Assembly (NCBI GenBank): GCA_013695335.1
Contig: JACDAR010000160.1
Span: forward strand, 1 to 6,454
Length of the DNA stretch: 6,454 nt
Direction of reading: 5' to 3'
DNA from: Rubrobacter sp.
GTDB taxonomy: Bacteria > Actinomycetota > Rubrobacteria > Rubrobacterales > Rubrobacteraceae
A model generated the notes under the pieces. The model was not told the origin of the DNA, made no database searches, and saw nothing but the letters and a program-made list of their open reading frames with translations. The position numbers and the translations under genes are program-made. Positions 5,139-6,454 of this stretch are shown piece by piece (within the stretch, counting starts at the first letter, position 1; every line of letters begins with the position of its first letter).

Positions 5139-6454
5139 GTGAGTGAGTCCGAAAAGCGGAGTACGCAGGGGGTCGAGTACGAAAATGTAGCCTCGGACTA
5201 CATGGAGCAGCGCCAGCTACAGCAGGGTGCGGCGGGGTGGGTGCTGCTGGCCGGGCTCGGGGTGGCGTACGTTATCTCCGGTGATTTCGCGGGGTGGAAC
5301 TTCGGGCTCGCCGAGGGTGGGTGGGGTGGAATGCTCATCGCCACGCTCCTGATGGGGACCATGTACGCCGCCATGATCTTCGGCCTCGCAGAGCTTTCGT
5401 CCACCATACCGACCGCGGGCGGAGGATACGGGTTCGCGCGGCGGGCGATGGGGCCCCTGGGTGGGTTTGCGACGGGGACGGCCATCCTGATCGAATACGC
5501 CATTGCCCCGGCGGCCATCGCCACGTTCATTGGTGGATACATGGAGTCGCTCACCGGGATAGGGGGTTGGATCGTCTACCTGGTCTTCTACCTGATCTTC
5601 ATCGGGATACACCTCTACGGGGTCGGCGAAGCGCTCAAGCTGATGTTCGCCATAACCGCCATCGCTGTGGTGGCGCTGGCGGCTTTCGTCATAGGAATGA
5701 TCCCGCTCTTCGATCCGGCCAACCTCTTCGACATAAGGCCGACGGACGCGGCTGGCGCCAGCGCGTTCCTGCCGTTCGGGCTGGTCGGCATCTGGGCGGC
5801 GCTTCCGTACGGGATCTGGTTCTTCCTCGCCATCGAGGGCGTGCCGCTCGCCGCCGAGGAGACCCGCAACCCGCAGCGTGACATGCCCCGGGGGCTCATC
5901 GCCGGCATGGTGGCGCTGCTCGTGTTCGCGGCGTTAATTCTCGTCTTCGGCCCCGGAGCTTCGGGGGCCGAGGTCATTCAGGACTCGGACAACCCGCTCG
6001 TCGAGGCGGTGACATCGGCGTATGGCGGATCGAATTTCCTGAGTTCGTTCATCAACATAGCGGGGCTTGCGGGCCTGATCGCCTCCTTCTTCTCCATCAT
6101 CTTCGCCTACTCGCGCCAGACCTTCGCCCTCTCCCGGGCCGGATACCTTCCCAAGGTTCTCTCGCTCACCGGCAGCCGCCGTACGCCTTGGGTCGCCCTG
6201 ATAGTCCCCGGCGTCATCGGCTTCATTATGGCGCTGACGGGGAACGGCGCGATCCTGATAAACATCGCCGTCTTCGGCGCCACGATTAGCTACGTCCTGA
6301 TGATGCTCTCCCACATCGTCCTGCGCCAGCGCGAGCCGGACCTCGAACGTCCCTACCGTACACCGGGTGGCGTGGCGACCTCTGGCGTGGCGCTCGTTCT
6401 GGCGGTGCTCGCGGTGATCGCAACCTTCATAGTCGATCCCACGGCGGCGTTCAT
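5139..6454 (+). CDS. eat: Ethanolamine permease, APC superfamily (3' end outside window)
   Basis: A secondary transporter of the inner membrane importing ethanolamine, a breakdown product of phosphatidylethanolamine usable as a nitrogen or carbon source. 438 codons run open from GTG 5139 to the window end. Only a short C-terminal part, including about one helix, is missing relative to proteins of this family. A hydrophilic N-terminus (1-30) ends in the YMEQRQLQQGAAGW-type motif. TM1 carries GLGVAYVISGDFAGWNFGL (39-57), nearly diagnostic of the ethanolamine permease subfamily. TM2 leads to PTAGGGYGFARRA (91-103). TM6 contains ALPYGIWFFLAIEGVPLAAEET (221-242). TM8 is followed by FAYSRQTFALSRAGYLPKVL (322-341) and RRTPWVALIVPG (347-358). 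About eleven helices are visible, near 33-55, 62-88, 108-133, 142-162, 166-190, 212-233, 252-270, 297-323, 350-365, 370-393 and 413-432. It diverges from the GntR regulator. Ethanolamine ammonia-lyase genes may follow, but that is not visible. Another amine substrate is possible. Confidence 0.93.
   Translation, partial: MSESEKRSTQGVEYENVASDYMEQRQLQQGAAGWVLLAGLGVAYVISGDFAGWNFGLAEGGWGGMLIATLLMGTMYAAMIFGLAELSSTIPTAGGGYGFARRAMGPLGGFATGTAILIEYAIAPAAIATFIGGYMESLTGIGGWIVYLVFYLIFIGIHLYGVGEALKLMFAITAIAVVALAAFVIGMIPLFDPANLFDIRPTDAAGASAFLPFGLVGIWAALPYGIWFFLAIEGVPLAAEETRNPQRDMPRGLIAGMVALLVFAALILVFGPGASGAEVIQDSDNPLVEAVTSAYGGSNFLSSFINIAGLAGLIASFFSIIFAYSRQTFALSRAGYLPKVLSLTGSRRTPWVALIVPGVIGFIMALTGNGAILINIAVFGATISYVLMMLSHIVLRQREPDLERPYRTPGGVATSGVALVLAVLAVIATFIVDPTAAF

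Noticed and set aside
5198..6314. Several open frames on both strands within the permease region
   Set aside because: The + frame from GTG 5139 encodes a continuous ethanolamine permease to the window end, so the others are shadows. The true gene is easy to miss because it has no stop inside the window.
1..6454. A novel defence, mobile or biosynthetic system
   Set aside because: All coding regions belong to known families, gene spacing and composition are even, and there are no repeats, integrases, transposases or unusual domain fusions. The only marked composition change is the short AT-rich promoter at 5005-5040.

Overview
The window is GC-rich chromosomal DNA from a bacterium. The high GC content, TTG and GTG start codons, bacterial-type LeuRS and gene content suggest an actinobacterium, possibly Rubrobacter or a relative. 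That placement is an inference from style only; no rRNA or other marker is present. Five proteins are recognisable with confidence and one more is a regulator of known family. There is no mobile element, CRISPR array, tRNA or rRNA.

Layout. (1) Bases 1-1821, + strand: the last 606 codons of leuS (leucyl-tRNA synthetase), cut at the left edge. (2) 1824-2906, +: a family IV (hormone-sensitive-lipase-like) alpha/beta-hydrolase starting at TTG only two bases after the leuS stop, so translationally linked to leuS. (3) 2907-2993: a short convergent gap without a canonical terminator. (4) 2994-5001, - strand: three genes transcribed leftwards in the order GntR/HutC-type regulator, csaA (tRNA-binding/chaperone-like), AIM24-family protein. 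(5) 5002-5138: an AT-rich divergent regulatory region. (6) 5139-6454, +: an ethanolamine permease of the APC superfamily, starting at GTG and cut at the right edge. It remains open to the window end and was identified by direct translation.

How it works together. The clearest regulatory signal is an 11-bp perfect dyad, TTGTATAACAA (5006-5016), between the regulator and the permease. It matches the TNGTNNNACNA pattern known for GntR-family operators. It overlaps the -35 of a good rightward promoter (TTGTAT, 17 bp, TATGAT) and the extended -10 of a candidate leftward promoter. The simplest model is a regulator that controls itself and ethanolamine uptake from one operator; csaA and the AIM24 gene may be carried along in the same leftward transcript. 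The leuS end of the window is housekeeping translation machinery. I found no clearly undescribed multi-gene system here; the points worth a second look are the divergent switch, the regulator's start, the hairpin beside the AIM24 ribosome binding site, and the leuS-esterase coupling.
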